A DNA stretch of 64,000 nt, from the NCBI RefSeq assembly GCF_039537875.1, contig NZ_BAABBI010000001.1:1054001-1118000 (forward strand), in the 5' to 3' direction. Below, in pieces: positions 15,374 to 24,707 of this stretch; the stretch's first letter is position 1; every line of letters starts with the position of its first letter. The stretch comes from Corallibacter vietnamensis. Lineage in GTDB: Bacteria; Bacteroidota; Bacteroidia; Flavobacteriales; Flavobacteriaceae. Both the position numbers and the translations under genes were made by a program. The notes beneath the pieces were generated by a model. The model was given only the letters and a program-made list of their open reading frames with translations, had not been told where the DNA came from and did not search any database.

Positions 15374-18127
15374 ATGGCTGAAACAATTAGATTAAATAAA
15401 GTATTAAGAGAGCTCAATATTTCTTTAGATCGTGCTGTTGAATTTTTAGATTCAAAAGGCATCGAAATAGAGAAGCGACCAACTACAAAAATCACTCAAG
15501 AAGTGTATAAAACACTTTCTGATGAATTTCAAACAGATGCTAGCAAAAAAATGGCGTCTAAAGAAGTTAGTGAGGCCAAGCATAAAGAAAAAGAAGCCCT
15601 TAGAGTACAACGCGAGCGCGAACTTGAAGAGAAAGAAAAACAAAAAGAAAAGGCAAGAAAAGAAGCCGAAGCAAAAGAAGCTGAAGTTATTAAAGCCAAA
15701 AAGTCTATTTCTGGACCAAAACAAGTTGGCAAAATAAACTTGGACTCTAAAAAGAAGGACGCTCCAAAAGAGCCTGAAAAAGAAACTTTAAGCCAAACTA
15801 ATCAGCCAGAAAAGGACGTTAAAAAAGAAGAAAAAGTAGAACCGAAAGAAAAGAAAAACGATTCTGCAAAAACTCCCATAAAACAAACGCCTAAAAAAGA
15901 AGTTGTTGCTCCTAAAAAGGAAACACCTAAAACAGAACAAAAGCCACCTGAAGAAGAAACCCTAAAAACAAAATATCAAAAGTTAACAGGGCCAAAAATT
16001 GCAGGAGACAAAATTGATTTATCTCAATTTAATAAGCCTAAAAAGAAAAAAGAAGAAAAGAAAAAAGACGATAAAGACTCTAATAACAAGAGAAAACGTC
16101 GTCGTATAAGTAAAGCTGGAGGGCCTAACAATACAGGAGGTGGAAATTCTGGAAACAATAACAGATTTAGAGGAAAATCTGGTTCAGGAAAAGGAAGACG
16201 TAATATTGTTAAAGAAGAACCAAGCGAAGAAGAAGTACAAAAACAAGTAAGAGAAACCCTTGAAAAACTTCAAGGAAAATCTAACAAAGGAAAAGGAGCA
16301 AAATACCGTAGAGAGAAAAGAGATCAGCACAGAGAACAAACTGAAAAAGACTTACAGAGTCAAGCAGCAGAAAGCAAGATTCTTAAAGTGACAGAGTTTG
16401 TTACAGCTAGCGAGGTAGCTACCATGATGGATGTTTCTGTAACACAAATTATATCAGCATGTATGTCGCTAGGTATGATGGTTACTATGAACCAACGTCT
16501 TGATGCAGAAACCCTGTCTATTGTAGCTGAAGAATTTGGCTATGAGGTAGAATTTGTAACCGCTGATATTGAAGAGTCTATAGAAGAGGTTGAAGATAAA
16601 CCAGAAGATTTAGTAGAAAGAGCTCCTATTGTAACTGTAATGGGACATGTTGATCACGGTAAAACATCACTTTTAGATTATATTCGTGAAGAGAATGTAA
16701 TTGCAGGAGAATCAGGTGGAATTACCCAACATATTGGAGCTTATGGCGTACAATTGGAAGACGGTCAAAAAATTGCATTTTTAGATACACCAGGTCACGA
16801 AGCCTTTACTGCAATGCGTGCGCGTGGTGCGCAAATAACAGATATTGCTATTATTGTAATTGCTGCTGATGATGATATCATGCCACAAACAAAAGAAGCA
16901 ATTTCTCATGCTCAAGCAGCAGGCGTACCAATTGTATTTGCTATAAACAAGATAGATAGACCAACCGCAAATCCTGATAAAATTAAAGAAGGTCTTGCTA
17001 ATATGAATTTATTAGTAGAAGATTGGGGTGGTAAAATTCAATCCCAAGATATATCAGCAAAACAAGGAACAGGTGTTAAGGAATTATTAGAAAAAGTGTT
17101 GCTAGAAGCTGAATTATTAGAGCTTAAAGCAAACCCAAATAAATCAGCGCAAGGAACTGTTGTTGAAGCTTATCTTGATAAAGGACGTGGATATGTATCT
17201 ACTATTTTAGTACAAGCAGGAACATTGCGTATAGGAGATTATGTTTTAGCAGGTAAAAATAGTGGTAAGGTAAAAGCTATGCATGACGAAAGAGGTAAAG
17301 ATATTGCAGAAGCAGGACCATCTACACCAGTATCAATTTTAGGATTAGACGGTGCGCCACAAGCAGGTGATAAATTTAATGTGTTTGAAGACGAGCGTGA
17401 AGCAAAACAAATTGCAGCAAAGCGTACACAATTACAGCGAGAGCAATCTGTACGTACTCAACGTCATATTACATTAGACGAGATTGGTCGTCGTATTGCT
17501 TTAGGTGATTTCCAAGAGTTGAATATAATTCTTAAAGGTGATGTGGACGGATCTGTTGAAGCACTTACAGATTCATTCCAAAAATTATCAACTGAAGAAA
17601 TACAAGTAAATATCATCCATAAAGGTGTTGGGCCAATTACAGAAAGTGATGTCTTATTAGCATCAGCATCAGATGCCATTATTATCGGATTTAATGTAAG
17701 ACCAATGGGTAATGCACGTCAAATAGCTGATAAAGAAGAAATAGATATCAGAACATACTCTATTATTTACGATGCTATAAACGACCTTAAAGACGCTATG
17801 GAAGGAATGCTTTCTCCAGAGCTTAAAGAGGAAATTACAGGTAATGCAGAGATTAGAGAAATATTCAAAGTATCTAAAATTGGTAGTATTGCTGGTTGTA
17901 TGGTGACTTCAGGTAAAATTTATAGAAATGCTGGAGTACGTTTAATTAGAGATGGTGTAGTTATTTATACTGGAGAATTAGCATCTCTAAAACGATTTAA
18001 AGACGATGTAAAAGAAGTTTCTAAAGGTTACGATTGTGGTATGCAAATTAAAAACTACAATGACATTAAAGAAGGTGACGTTATTGAAGCATTTAGAGAA
18101 GTAGAAGTTAAAAAGAAATTGAAATAA
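15374..18127 (+). CDS. infB: Translation initiation factor IF-2
   Basis: A 917-residue IF-2 that delivers initiator tRNA to the 30S subunit and promotes subunit joining. An IF2-N domain (about 1-60) is followed by a long Lys/Glu-rich linker and a Gly/Asn/Arg-rich stretch (about 60-335), then a second IF2-N domain. The G domain has GHVDHGKTS, DTPGHEAF and NKID. Two beta-barrel domains and the C-terminal fMet-tRNA binding domain complete the protein. Several long overlapping frames in the linker are shadows of its repetitive A-rich sequence. It is last in the operon and followed by a strong terminator. Confidence 0.98.
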   Translation: MAETIRLNKVLRELNISLDRAVEFLDSKGIEIEKRPTTKITQEVYKTLSDEFQTDASKKMASKEVSEAKHKEKEALRVQRERELEEKEKQKEKARKEAEAKEAEVIKAKKSISGPKQVGKINLDSKKKDAPKEPEKETLSQTNQPEKDVKKEEKVEPKEKKNDSAKTPIKQTPKKEVVAPKKETPKTEQKPPEEETLKTKYQKLTGPKIAGDKIDLSQFNKPKKKKEEKKKDDKDSNNKRKRRRISKAGGPNNTGGGNSGNNNRFRGKSGSGKGRRNIVKEEPSEEEVQKQVRETLEKLQGKSNKGKGAKYRREKRDQHREQTEKDLQSQAAESKILKVTEFVTASEVATMMDVSVTQIISACMSLGMMVTMNQRLDAETLSIVAEEFGYEVEFVTADIEESIEEVEDKPEDLVERAPIVTVMGHVDHGKTSLLDYIREENVIAGESGGITQHIGAYGVQLEDGQKIAFLDTPGHEAFTAMRARGAQITDIAIIVIAADDDIMPQTKEAISHAQAAGVPIVFAINKIDRPTANPDKIKEGLANMNLLVEDWGGKIQSQDISAKQGTGVKELLEKVLLEAELLELKANPNKSAQGTVVEAYLDKGRGYVSTILVQAGTLRIGDYVLAGKNSGKVKAMHDERGKDIAEAGPSTPVSILGLDGAPQAGDKFNVFEDEREAKQIAAKRTQLQREQSVRTQRHITLDEIGRRIALGDFQELNIILKGDVDGSVEALTDSFQKLSTEEIQVNIIHKGVGPITESDVLLASASDAIIIGFNVRPMGNARQIADKEEIDIRTYSIIYDAINDLKDAMEGMLSPELKEEITGNAEIREIFKVSKIGSIAGCMVTSGKIYRNAGVRLIRDGVVIYTGELASLKRFKDDVKEVSKGYDCGMQIKNYNDIKEGDVIEAFREVEVKKKLK

Positions 18128-18144
18128 TCAGTTTTTATAAAGAA

Positions 18145-18173
18145 AAAAGAGCGGCCATCAGGCCGCTCTTTTT
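18145..18173 (+). terminator. Strong terminator after infB
   Basis: AAAAGAGCGGCC and GGCCGCTCTTTT form a GC-rich perfect stem with loop ATCA (18157-18160), followed by T-rich sequence. It ends the rimP-nusA-infB operon. Confidence 0.95.
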
Positions 18174-18220
18174 ATTTTATATTGTACCTTAGTGATAATC
18201 AATTACATAAACTATTAATC

Positions 18221-18799
18221 ATGAAAAAAACTATTACTACACTACTATTATTTATTTGCTTAAGTAGCGCAATTCAGGCTCAAGATGCTTATCTAGGAGA
18301 TATTAAACTAACAGCTGTAAACTTTAATCAAAGAGGCTGGATGTCTTGTGAAGGACAATTATTGCCAATAAATCAAAATGCAGCATTATATTCTTTACTA
18401 GGTACAACTTATGGAGGAGATGGTGTTACAACATTTGCATTGCCGGATTTAAGAGGCCGTGTTCCTGTAGGTATTGGTCAAGGCAATGGCTTGTCTCCAG
18501 TTGTTCAAGGTGAAGTTGGAGGTGTTGAAAGCAATGTGCTTACAGTAGCTCAAATGCCATCACATAACCATGCTGTTAATGCGTTTGTTGAAGATGGCAC
18601 AAGTTCAGACCCAACTGGTAATTATCCTGCTGGAACAAAATTATTAGATAAAGAATATGCATCATCAGGAACGCCAACCACAATGAATAGCAATATGATA
18701 TCAAGTCAAGGACAGAATTCTCCAATAAATAACAAACAGCCTTATTTAGGATTGCGTTATGTTATTTGTGTTCAAGGAATATATCCAAGCAGAAATTAA
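18221..18799 (+). CDS. Exported tail-collar domain protein
   Basis: A 192-residue protein with a clear signal peptide (MKKTITTLLLFICLSS, cleavage after IQA). The mature part is a phage tail-collar or microcystin-dependent-protein domain: YLGDIKLTAVNFNQRGWMSCEGQLLPI, TTYGGDG, FALPDLRGRVPVG and MPSHNHAV. These domains are named from tail fibres, but here there are no other phage genes. A free-standing exported form is probably a surface or secreted structural protein of unknown function. I take ATG 18221 because an upstream in-frame TTG (18182) would place 13 extra residues before the signal peptide. A sorting-domain protein follows 9 bases downstream, probably in the same operon. Confidence 0.88.
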   Translation: MKKTITTLLLFICLSSAIQAQDAYLGDIKLTAVNFNQRGWMSCEGQLLPINQNAALYSLLGTTYGGDGVTTFALPDLRGRVPVGIGQGNGLSPVVQGEVGGVESNVLTVAQMPSHNHAVNAFVEDGTSSDPTGNYPAGTKLLDKEYASSGTPTTMNSNMISSQGQNSPINNKQPYLGLRYVICVQGIYPSRN

Positions 18800-18808
18800 T
18801 TACATACC

Positions 18809-19501
18809 ATGAGAAATATTACAATATGCTTTATTTTTATCCTAATAGGAATATCAAGTCAAGCACAAATAGAGTTTAATGGCTGTCATCCCTTGTTTGA
18901 TGATCAAGATTATACATTCGTAAATGATGGTCAAGATACTACAGGAAGAAATATATTTATAACCAATCCAGTTGATGGAAGTCAAGATTGTGGCGGAATA
19001 GGTGTTTGTGAATTTCAAATTTTTTGGAATGAAGTTTCTACACGTTGGGAGTTTATTGCAGATGATGGCAATGGAGATTTTTCTAGCTCATATCTAATTT
19101 ATTATAATACTGAAGCTTCAATTCCAAATCCGCCTAGTTTATTATTAGGAACTTGGGTTGAAAACACAGTCATAACTGGGTCAGGTTGTGGAGGTAGCTT
19201 ATCAACTAGTAACGCCCTTCTTTCTGGAGATGTACAAGACACTACTCTGTATACAGATGAAGCATTGTTATCAGCTAATGTGTCATTATATCCTAATCCT
19301 GCAAGTGACTTTGTTACCTTAAAAGATGAAAATAACTATATTAAGTCGGTGCAAATTTTTAAACTTAATGGAAAAGAAGTAATAAAAATCAATAATAATT
19401 TACAGGAAATAAATATTTCTAAATGTCAATCGGGAATATATATTGTCAAGTTAGAGAGTTATGATAATAACGTCTTTTATCAAAAGCTTATTAAAAAATA
19501 A
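18809..19501 (+). CDS. Secreted protein with T9SS type A sorting domain
   Basis: A 230-residue protein with an N-terminal signal peptide (cleavage after SQA) and a C-terminal T9SS type A sorting domain of about 75 residues, beginning SLYPNPASDFVTL and ending with the usual KLIKK. The central 130 residues are Cys- and Asp-rich (FNGCHPLFDDQDY, QDCGGIGVCEF, WNEVSTRWEFIADDG) and I do not recognise the domain. It should cross the outer membrane through SprA and be anchored on the surface or released. It is probably co-transcribed with the tail-collar protein. Confidence 0.85.
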   Translation: MRNITICFIFILIGISSQAQIEFNGCHPLFDDQDYTFVNDGQDTTGRNIFITNPVDGSQDCGGIGVCEFQIFWNEVSTRWEFIADDGNGDFSSSYLIYYNTEASIPNPPSLLLGTWVENTVITGSGCGGSLSTSNALLSGDVQDTTLYTDEALLSANVSLYPNPASDFVTLKDENNYIKSVQIFKLNGKEVIKINNNLQEINISKCQSGIYIVKLESYDNNVFYQKLIKK

Positions 19502-19507
19502 TAACAT

Positions 19508-19535
19508 AAAAAAAGCGGCAACAGCCGCTTTTTTT
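19508..19535. terminator. Bidirectional terminator
   Basis: AAGCGGC (19513-19519) and GCCGCTT (19524-19530) pair around AACA, flanked by an A tract and a T tract. It serves both the plus-strand secreted protein operon and the convergent SPOR gene, whose stop codon lies at its edge. Confidence 0.92.
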
Positions 19536-19944
19536 ATTCAATTTCTTTTTCCTTTTTAGGCTTAAACCTGAAAGCATTTGGGAACTTTTTTTGTATTTCA
19601 ACTAAAGCTCTATCAGCCTCTAAACGGGTTCTGAAATTTCCAATCCAAACCTTATAGTTCGGTGTTTCATAAACATCAGTGGCTTTCCATTTAGAAAACG
19701 CATCTTTAAAATTCCTTATAGCAGTAGTAGCACCATCTCTATTTCCTGAAAAAATCTGAATTTTATATCGATCAGAACCGTTTTCAGAAGTGTTAATATC
19801 TTTTTTAATAGCAAGTAGTTTATCTATTTTTTGATCTTGATTAATAGATAAACTTCCATTTTGGGCATAACTACCGCAGTAGAACATTAGTGCAGTAAAA
19901 GCAAAAAACTTCGTGAATTTTTGTCTCAATATTATCATTTTCAA
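19534..19944 (-). CDS. Exported SPOR-domain protein
   Basis: A 136-residue protein with a signal peptide (cleavage near SYAQ) and a C-terminal SPOR domain (RYKIQIFSG, YETPNYKVWIGNFRTRLEADRAL, FPNAFRFKP). SPOR domains bind denuded peptidoglycan strands, often at division sites. The small linker (about 30-55) has no other domain. Starts at 19944 or 19938 are both possible. A -7 box on the minus strand leaves a leader of only about 5 bases. It is convergent with the secreted-protein pair and divergent from the respiratory operon. Confidence 0.9.
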   Translation of the reverse strand: MKMIILRQKFTKFFAFTALMFYCGSYAQNGSLSINQDQKIDKLLAIKKDINTSENGSDRYKIQIFSGNRDGATTAIRNFKDAFSKWKATDVYETPNYKVWIGNFRTRLEADRALVEIQKKFPNAFRFKPKKEKEIE

Positions 19945-19956
19945 TGGGATTTAATG

Positions 19957-19964
19957 CAAATGTA
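19957..19964 (-). promoter_or_regulatory. Minus-strand -7 box TACATTTG for the SPOR gene
   Basis: CAAATGTA on the plus strand reads TACATTTG on the minus strand, 12 bases before the first ATG. No TTTG at the -33 spacing was found. Confidence 0.5.
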
Positions 19965-20062
19965 TGTCTTATAAACTTAAATTTGTGCTAATTTATTATT
20001 TAGAATTCCTCTAAATTATAAATTAACACATATCTAACATTTCTAAAATCGACTATAAGTGT

Positions 20063-20070
20063 TACTTTTG
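20063..20070 (+). promoter_or_regulatory. Minus-7 box TACTTTTG for the act-cox operon
   Basis: TACTTTTG fits TAnnTTTG; TTTC lies at 20040-20043 with the correct 19-base spacing, a one-base deviation from the -33 element. The first ATG follows 37 bases downstream. It is the only promoter-like sequence seen before actA. Confidence 0.6.
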
Positions 20071-20107
20071 CGAGAGATTTTATAACTGTGTTTTTTTATT
20101 TTATTAG

Positions 20108-21442
20108 ATGAAAAAATCATACCAAAGTTTAGAAGTTAATTCAACCAATAATATGAAACAGGTGAATCACCGTAAGTTAAGTAGGAAAGTACTTCAGTTA
20201 AGTGTTCTTTTTTTGCTAACAATTTCAACTTCTCTTTTTGCTCAAGAAGGAGATCCCGCAAATGGAAAATCATTATTTAATGCCAACTGTGCTTCTTGTC
20301 ATAAGCTTGATAAGAAAATGACTGGGCCTGCACTTCGTAATGTGGAGTCAAGGTTAGAAGAAGCTGGTCTTGATAGACAGTGGATTTATGATTGGGTTCA
20401 TAACAGTTCGTCTATGATAAAGGCAGGTGATGAATACGGAAACAAAATATTTGATGAGTATGGTGGTTCTGCAATGACTGCTTTTCCTCAATTATCAGAG
20501 AAAGATATTGATGATATTTTAGCTTATACAGCTGAAGAGCCTCCTGTTGATCCAAAACCTGAAGGAGCTGTAGATGGTCAGGCAACAAGTACAAATTCTG
20601 GCGCTGCATCTAACGAGCTTATTTTAGGTGCGCTAGCGTTGTTATTTGCTTTATTAGCAATGGCGCTTATTTTAGTAAGACGCACATTAAAGCGTTTTGC
20701 TGAAGCTAAAGGTGTTGAGTTGCCGGTAGAAGATAAAAGATTGCCGCTTTGGAAAGCATTTGCGAAAAATCAATTTTTAGTATTAGTTACTGTAATTTTC
20801 TTAATGTTGACCAGTGCTTATTTTGTTTATGGGTATTTAATGCAAGTTGGTGTAGATCAAGGGTATCAACCAGTTCAGCCAATTCATTTTTCTCATAAAA
20901 TTCACGCTGGTGATAATGGTATAGACTGTAAGTATTGCCACTCTTCAGCTAGAGTAAGTAAAACATCAGGAATTCCTTCGTTAAATGTATGTATGAATTG
21001 TCATAAATCAATTTATGAGTATAATGGTGAAACGTCTCCAGAGTATTCTAAAGAATTTTATGATGGTGAAATTCAAAAATTATATGCAGCTGCAGGATGG
21101 AGTGATGCTGATCAAAAATTCACAGGAAATTCTCAACCGGTTAAATGGGTTCGTATACACAACCTTCCAGACTTTGTTTACTTTAACCATTCACAACACG
21201 TTACTGTTGCTGGTGTAGAGTGCCAAACATGTCATGGTCCTATTCAAGAAATGGAAATTGTTGAGCAACATGCGCCATTAACAATGGGTTGGTGTGTTAA
21301 CTGTCACAGAGAAACAAACGTAAAAGTAAAAGACAACGAATACTATACTAAGATTCACGAAGAGTTATCTAAAAAGTATGGTGTAGACCAATTAACAGCT
21401 GCTCAAATGGGTGGATTGGAATGTGGTAAATGTCATTATTAA
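20108..21442 (+). CDS. actA: Alternative complex III multiheme cytochrome c subunit ActA
   Basis: A 444-residue cytochrome of alternative complex III, which oxidises quinol and passes electrons to cytochrome c or directly to the oxidase. I count six CxxCH motifs: CASCH in an N-terminal monoheme domain, then CKYCH, CMNCH, CQTCH, CVNCH and CGKCH in the C-terminal multiheme domain. Two membrane spans (about 173-195 and 222-245) separate them. So this looks like a monoheme cytochrome joined to the usual pentaheme ActA. The start may be 20108 or the Met at 20153, which begins MKQVNHRKLSRK before the signal peptide. It heads actABCDEF-coxBA. Confidence 0.93.
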   Translation: MKKSYQSLEVNSTNNMKQVNHRKLSRKVLQLSVLFLLTISTSLFAQEGDPANGKSLFNANCASCHKLDKKMTGPALRNVESRLEEAGLDRQWIYDWVHNSSSMIKAGDEYGNKIFDEYGGSAMTAFPQLSEKDIDDILAYTAEEPPVDPKPEGAVDGQATSTNSGAASNELILGALALLFALLAMALILVRRTLKRFAEAKGVELPVEDKRLPLWKAFAKNQFLVLVTVIFLMLTSAYFVYGYLMQVGVDQGYQPVQPIHFSHKIHAGDNGIDCKYCHSSARVSKTSGIPSLNVCMNCHKSIYEYNGETSPEYSKEFYDGEIQKLYAAAGWSDADQKFTGNSQPVKWVRIHNLPDFVYFNHSQHVTVAGVECQTCHGPIQEMEIVEQHAPLTMGWCVNCHRETNVKVKDNEYYTKIHEELSKKYGVDQLTAAQMGGLECGKCHY

Positions 21443-21471
21443 TTTATTAAGAAGTAATTCAATTATATAAT

Positions 21472-24400
21472 ATGTCATCAAACAAGAAATACTGGAAAAG
21501 TGTTGAAGAGCTTAACGAGAATAGCTCTATTGTTGAGACGCTAAAACAAAACGAATTTGTTCAAGAAATTCCAACTGACGAGTTTTTAGGTGATAAAGAG
21601 TCGTTAGAAGGTTCTAAAACAACACGTCGTGATTTCTTAAAGTATGTTGGTTTTAGTACAGCAGCAGCTTCTTTAGCCGCCTGTGAAGGACCAGTAATTA
21701 AGTCTATTCCTTATGTGGTTCAGCCTACAGAAATTATTCCTGGTGTGGCAAACTACTACGCAACTACAATTGCTAATGGGTATGATTTTGCAAGTGTTTT
21801 AGTGAAAACTCGAGAAGGACGTCCAATTAAAATAGAGAATAATACTTTGGCAACTACTCACGGTAGTGCTAACGCTAGAGTTAATGCATCTGTTTTAGGA
21901 TTGTACGACAGCATGAGGGTTCAAGGTCCAATGAAAGAAGGGAATGCTATTTCTTGGAGTGCATTTGATATTGAAACAAATCAAAAATTAACAGACTTAA
22001 AAACAGCAGGAAAACAAATTGTGTTGCTAACGCAAACATTTGCAAGTCCATCAACTAGCAAGTTGATTTCTGAATTCAAAGCAAAGTATGGTAATGTACG
22101 TCATGTAGTTTACGATGCTGTGTCTGAATCAGCAGCTTTGGATGCGTACCAAGCTAAATATGGTACACGTGGTCTTGCTAGTTACAATTTTGAAAAAGCA
22201 ACGACCATAGTTTCTGTTGGAGCTGACTTTTTAGGAGATTGGCAAGGTGGTGGATTTGATTCTGGGTATGCAAAAGGACGTATTCCTAAAAATGGAGTAA
22301 TGTCTCATCATACACAGTTTGAGTCTAACATGTCGCTTTCTGGAGCAAATGCTGATAAAAGAGTGCCATTAACGCCAAGTCAGCAAAAAGTAGCTTTAGC
22401 TAAACTATATAGTTACATAGTTGGAGGTTCTGTTTCTGGTGAGTTACCAGCACATATTGATGAGGCAGTTCAAAAAGCTGCATCTCGTCTTAAAAAGGCA
22501 GGAAGTAAAGGTGTTGTTATAACAGGAATTCAAGATGTAAACGCGCAAACAGTTGCTCTTGAAATAAACAGTTACTTAAACAGTAAAGCCTTTGATGCTT
22601 CATCACCTATTAAAACAAGACAAGGTAACGATAAAGCAGTTGCTAAATTAGTTGCTGATATGAAAGCTGGAAATGTAGGTGGTATCATCATGAGTGGTGT
22701 TAACCCATTATATACATTACCAAATGCAGCAGATTTTGCTGAAGGATTAAAAAACACAGAGCTATCTATTGCTTTTTCATTAAAAGCAGATGAAACAGCT
22801 TCTGAAACACAATATATTGCAGCAGCACCACATTATTTAGAATCTTGGGGTGATGTTGAAATCAAGAAAGGGCACTTTGCATTAATGCAACCTACAATTC
22901 GCCCATTATTTGATACAAGACAATTCCAAGAAGCATTGCTTAAGTGGAATGGTAGTAGCATGTCTTATCATGACTACATAAAACAAACATGGAACCAAAG
23001 TGTTCTAGGTGGAGGATCTTTTAATAAAGCATTACATGATGGTGTTTTTGTAGCTGAAGGATTTACAACATCAAGCACTAGTTCAGCATCAGAGAGTGAT
23101 GACAAAACTTTAGTAGGAGGAATTATAGACGATGTTGCTGAAGGTTTAGGTCTTAAAAAATCTGAAGAAACTTCAGAAGAGACTACGTCAATTTCGGCAC
23201 CTTCTGGAGGTGAAGCAGCAAGAGCTTTAGCGTCTTCTGCAAAAGCTGGTTCAGGATTAGAACTTACATTATATAGCAAGACAGGAATGGGAGATGGTCA
23301 ACAAGCCAACAACCCATGGTTACAAGAATTCCCAGATCCAATATCTAGAGTATCTTGGGATAACTATTTAACAGTATCTAAAGCCGATGCAGATGCAATC
23401 GGACTTAAAAATGAGCATGTAGCAACTGGCGCATTAGACGGAAGCTATGCTGATGTTACTGTAAACGGAAAAACATTAAAAAATGTTCCTGTACTTATTC
23501 AGCCAGGTCAAGCCAAAGGATCTGTAGGATTATCATTTGGATATGGTAGAACGCTAGGTATAAAAGATGAGATGAAAACAGGTGTAAATGCTTACACACT
23601 GTATCAAGACTTTAATACAGTTCAGAGCGTAAGTGTATCTCCAGCTTCTGGAATGCACGAATTTGCCTGTGTTCAGTTACACAACACCCTAATGGGACGT
23701 GGCGATATTGTAAAAGAAACAACATTAGAAATATTTAATACCAAAGATAAAAATCACTGGAATGCTATACCAGTTGTGTCTTTAGATCATGAAGAAACAC
23801 CTGTAACATCACCAGATGTTGATCTTTGGGATGAATTTGATCGTTCAATTGGACATCACTTTAACCTTTCAATAGATTTAAATGCGTGTACTGGATGTGG
23901 GGCTTGTGTTATAGCATGTCATGCAGAAAACAATGTTCCTGTTGTAGGTAAAGAAGAAGTAAGACGTAGCCGTGATATGCACTGGTTACGTATAGATAGA
24001 TATTATTCTTCAGAAGATACTTTTGCTGAAGATGATGTGAAGAAAGATGAGTTTTCAGGACTTTGGGGTGACAAAGGTTCTCTTGGTGGTTTTGGCGAAA
24101 TGGAGCATCCAGCAGATAATCCTCAAGTAGCTTTCCAACCAGTAATGTGTCAACATTGTAATCACGCACCATGTGAAACTGTATGCCCTGTTGCAGCAAC
24201 TTCACACGGACGTCAAGGTCAAAACCATATGGCTTATAACCGTTGTGTAGGTACAAGATATTGTGCTAACAACTGCCCTTATAAAGTAAGACGTTTTAAC
24301 TGGTTCTTATATAGTGAAAATGATGAGTTTGATTACCATATGAATGATGATTTAGGACGTATGGTTCTAAACCCTGATGTTGTAGTGCGTTCAAGAGGAG

Positions 24401-24672
24401 TTATGGAAAAATGTTCAATGTGTATTCAAATGACTCAAAAAACAGTGCTTGATGCTAAACGTGATGGTAGAGAAGTAGGTAAAGATGAATTCCAAACAGC
24501 ATGTTCAGCTGCTTGTAGTAGTGGGGCAATGATTTTTGGTGACATTAACAATAAAGAAAGTAAGGTTTCACATTTAAAAGATGATGATAGAGCTTATCAC
24601 TTATTAGAACACGTTGGAACAAAACCAAATGTTGTATATCAAACTAAAGTTAGAAATACAACCGAAGCTTAA
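21472..24672 (+). CDS. actB: Alternative complex III iron-sulfur subunit ActB
   Basis: A 1066-residue fusion of a molybdopterin-oxidoreductase-like region and a ferredoxin-like region. A Tat signal (TRRDFLKYVG, Arg52-Arg53) leads to a lipobox Cys71. The MopB-like part (about 75-730) is a scaffold in this family and is not expected to bind molybdenum. A Ser/Glu-rich low-complexity insert sits near 535-605. The C-terminal part carries the cluster ligands CTGCGACVIACH, CQHCNHAPCETVCP, CVGTRYCANNCPYK and CSMC...CSAACSSGA, enough for three 4Fe-4S and one 3Fe-4S. It faces the periplasm with ActA. It follows actA by 29 bases. Confidence 0.95.
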   Translation: MSSNKKYWKSVEELNENSSIVETLKQNEFVQEIPTDEFLGDKESLEGSKTTRRDFLKYVGFSTAAASLAACEGPVIKSIPYVVQPTEIIPGVANYYATTIANGYDFASVLVKTREGRPIKIENNTLATTHGSANARVNASVLGLYDSMRVQGPMKEGNAISWSAFDIETNQKLTDLKTAGKQIVLLTQTFASPSTSKLISEFKAKYGNVRHVVYDAVSESAALDAYQAKYGTRGLASYNFEKATTIVSVGADFLGDWQGGGFDSGYAKGRIPKNGVMSHHTQFESNMSLSGANADKRVPLTPSQQKVALAKLYSYIVGGSVSGELPAHIDEAVQKAASRLKKAGSKGVVITGIQDVNAQTVALEINSYLNSKAFDASSPIKTRQGNDKAVAKLVADMKAGNVGGIIMSGVNPLYTLPNAADFAEGLKNTELSIAFSLKADETASETQYIAAAPHYLESWGDVEIKKGHFALMQPTIRPLFDTRQFQEALLKWNGSSMSYHDYIKQTWNQSVLGGGSFNKALHDGVFVAEGFTTSSTSSASESDDKTLVGGIIDDVAEGLGLKKSEETSEETTSISAPSGGEAARALASSAKAGSGLELTLYSKTGMGDGQQANNPWLQEFPDPISRVSWDNYLTVSKADADAIGLKNEHVATGALDGSYADVTVNGKTLKNVPVLIQPGQAKGSVGLSFGYGRTLGIKDEMKTGVNAYTLYQDFNTVQSVSVSPASGMHEFACVQLHNTLMGRGDIVKETTLEIFNTKDKNHWNAIPVVSLDHEETPVTSPDVDLWDEFDRSIGHHFNLSIDLNACTGCGACVIACHAENNVPVVGKEEVRRSRDMHWLRIDRYYSSEDTFAEDDVKKDEFSGLWGDKGSLGGFGEMEHPADNPQVAFQPVMCQHCNHAPCETVCPVAATSHGRQGQNHMAYNRCVGTRYCANNCPYKVRRFNWFLYSENDEFDYHMNDDLGRMVLNPDVVVRSRGVMEKCSMCIQMTQKTVLDAKRDGREVGKDEFQTACSAACSSGAMIFGDINNKESKVSHLKDDDRAYHLLEHVGTKPNVVYQTKVRNTTEA

Positions 24673-24707
24673 CAAAAGAATTATTAAGAAACAATTATAA
24701 ACAAATT

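Noticed and set aside
15452..15737. Several overlapping frames in the IF-2 linker
   Set aside because: Shadow frames of an A-rich, Lys/Glu-coding stretch in infB.
16000..16330. Possible repeat array or CRISPR-like region in infB
   Set aside because: Repetitiveness comes from Lys, Arg, Gly and Asn codons; there are no equal-length repeats with unique spacers.
18221..18799. Prophage remnant
   Set aside because: Only a tail-collar domain with a signal peptide is present; no other phage gene, attachment site or integrase is visible.
21700..23660. Molybdenum enzyme activity of ActB
   Set aside because: The MopB-like part belongs to alternative complex III, where this fold is a scaffold; gene context is decisive.
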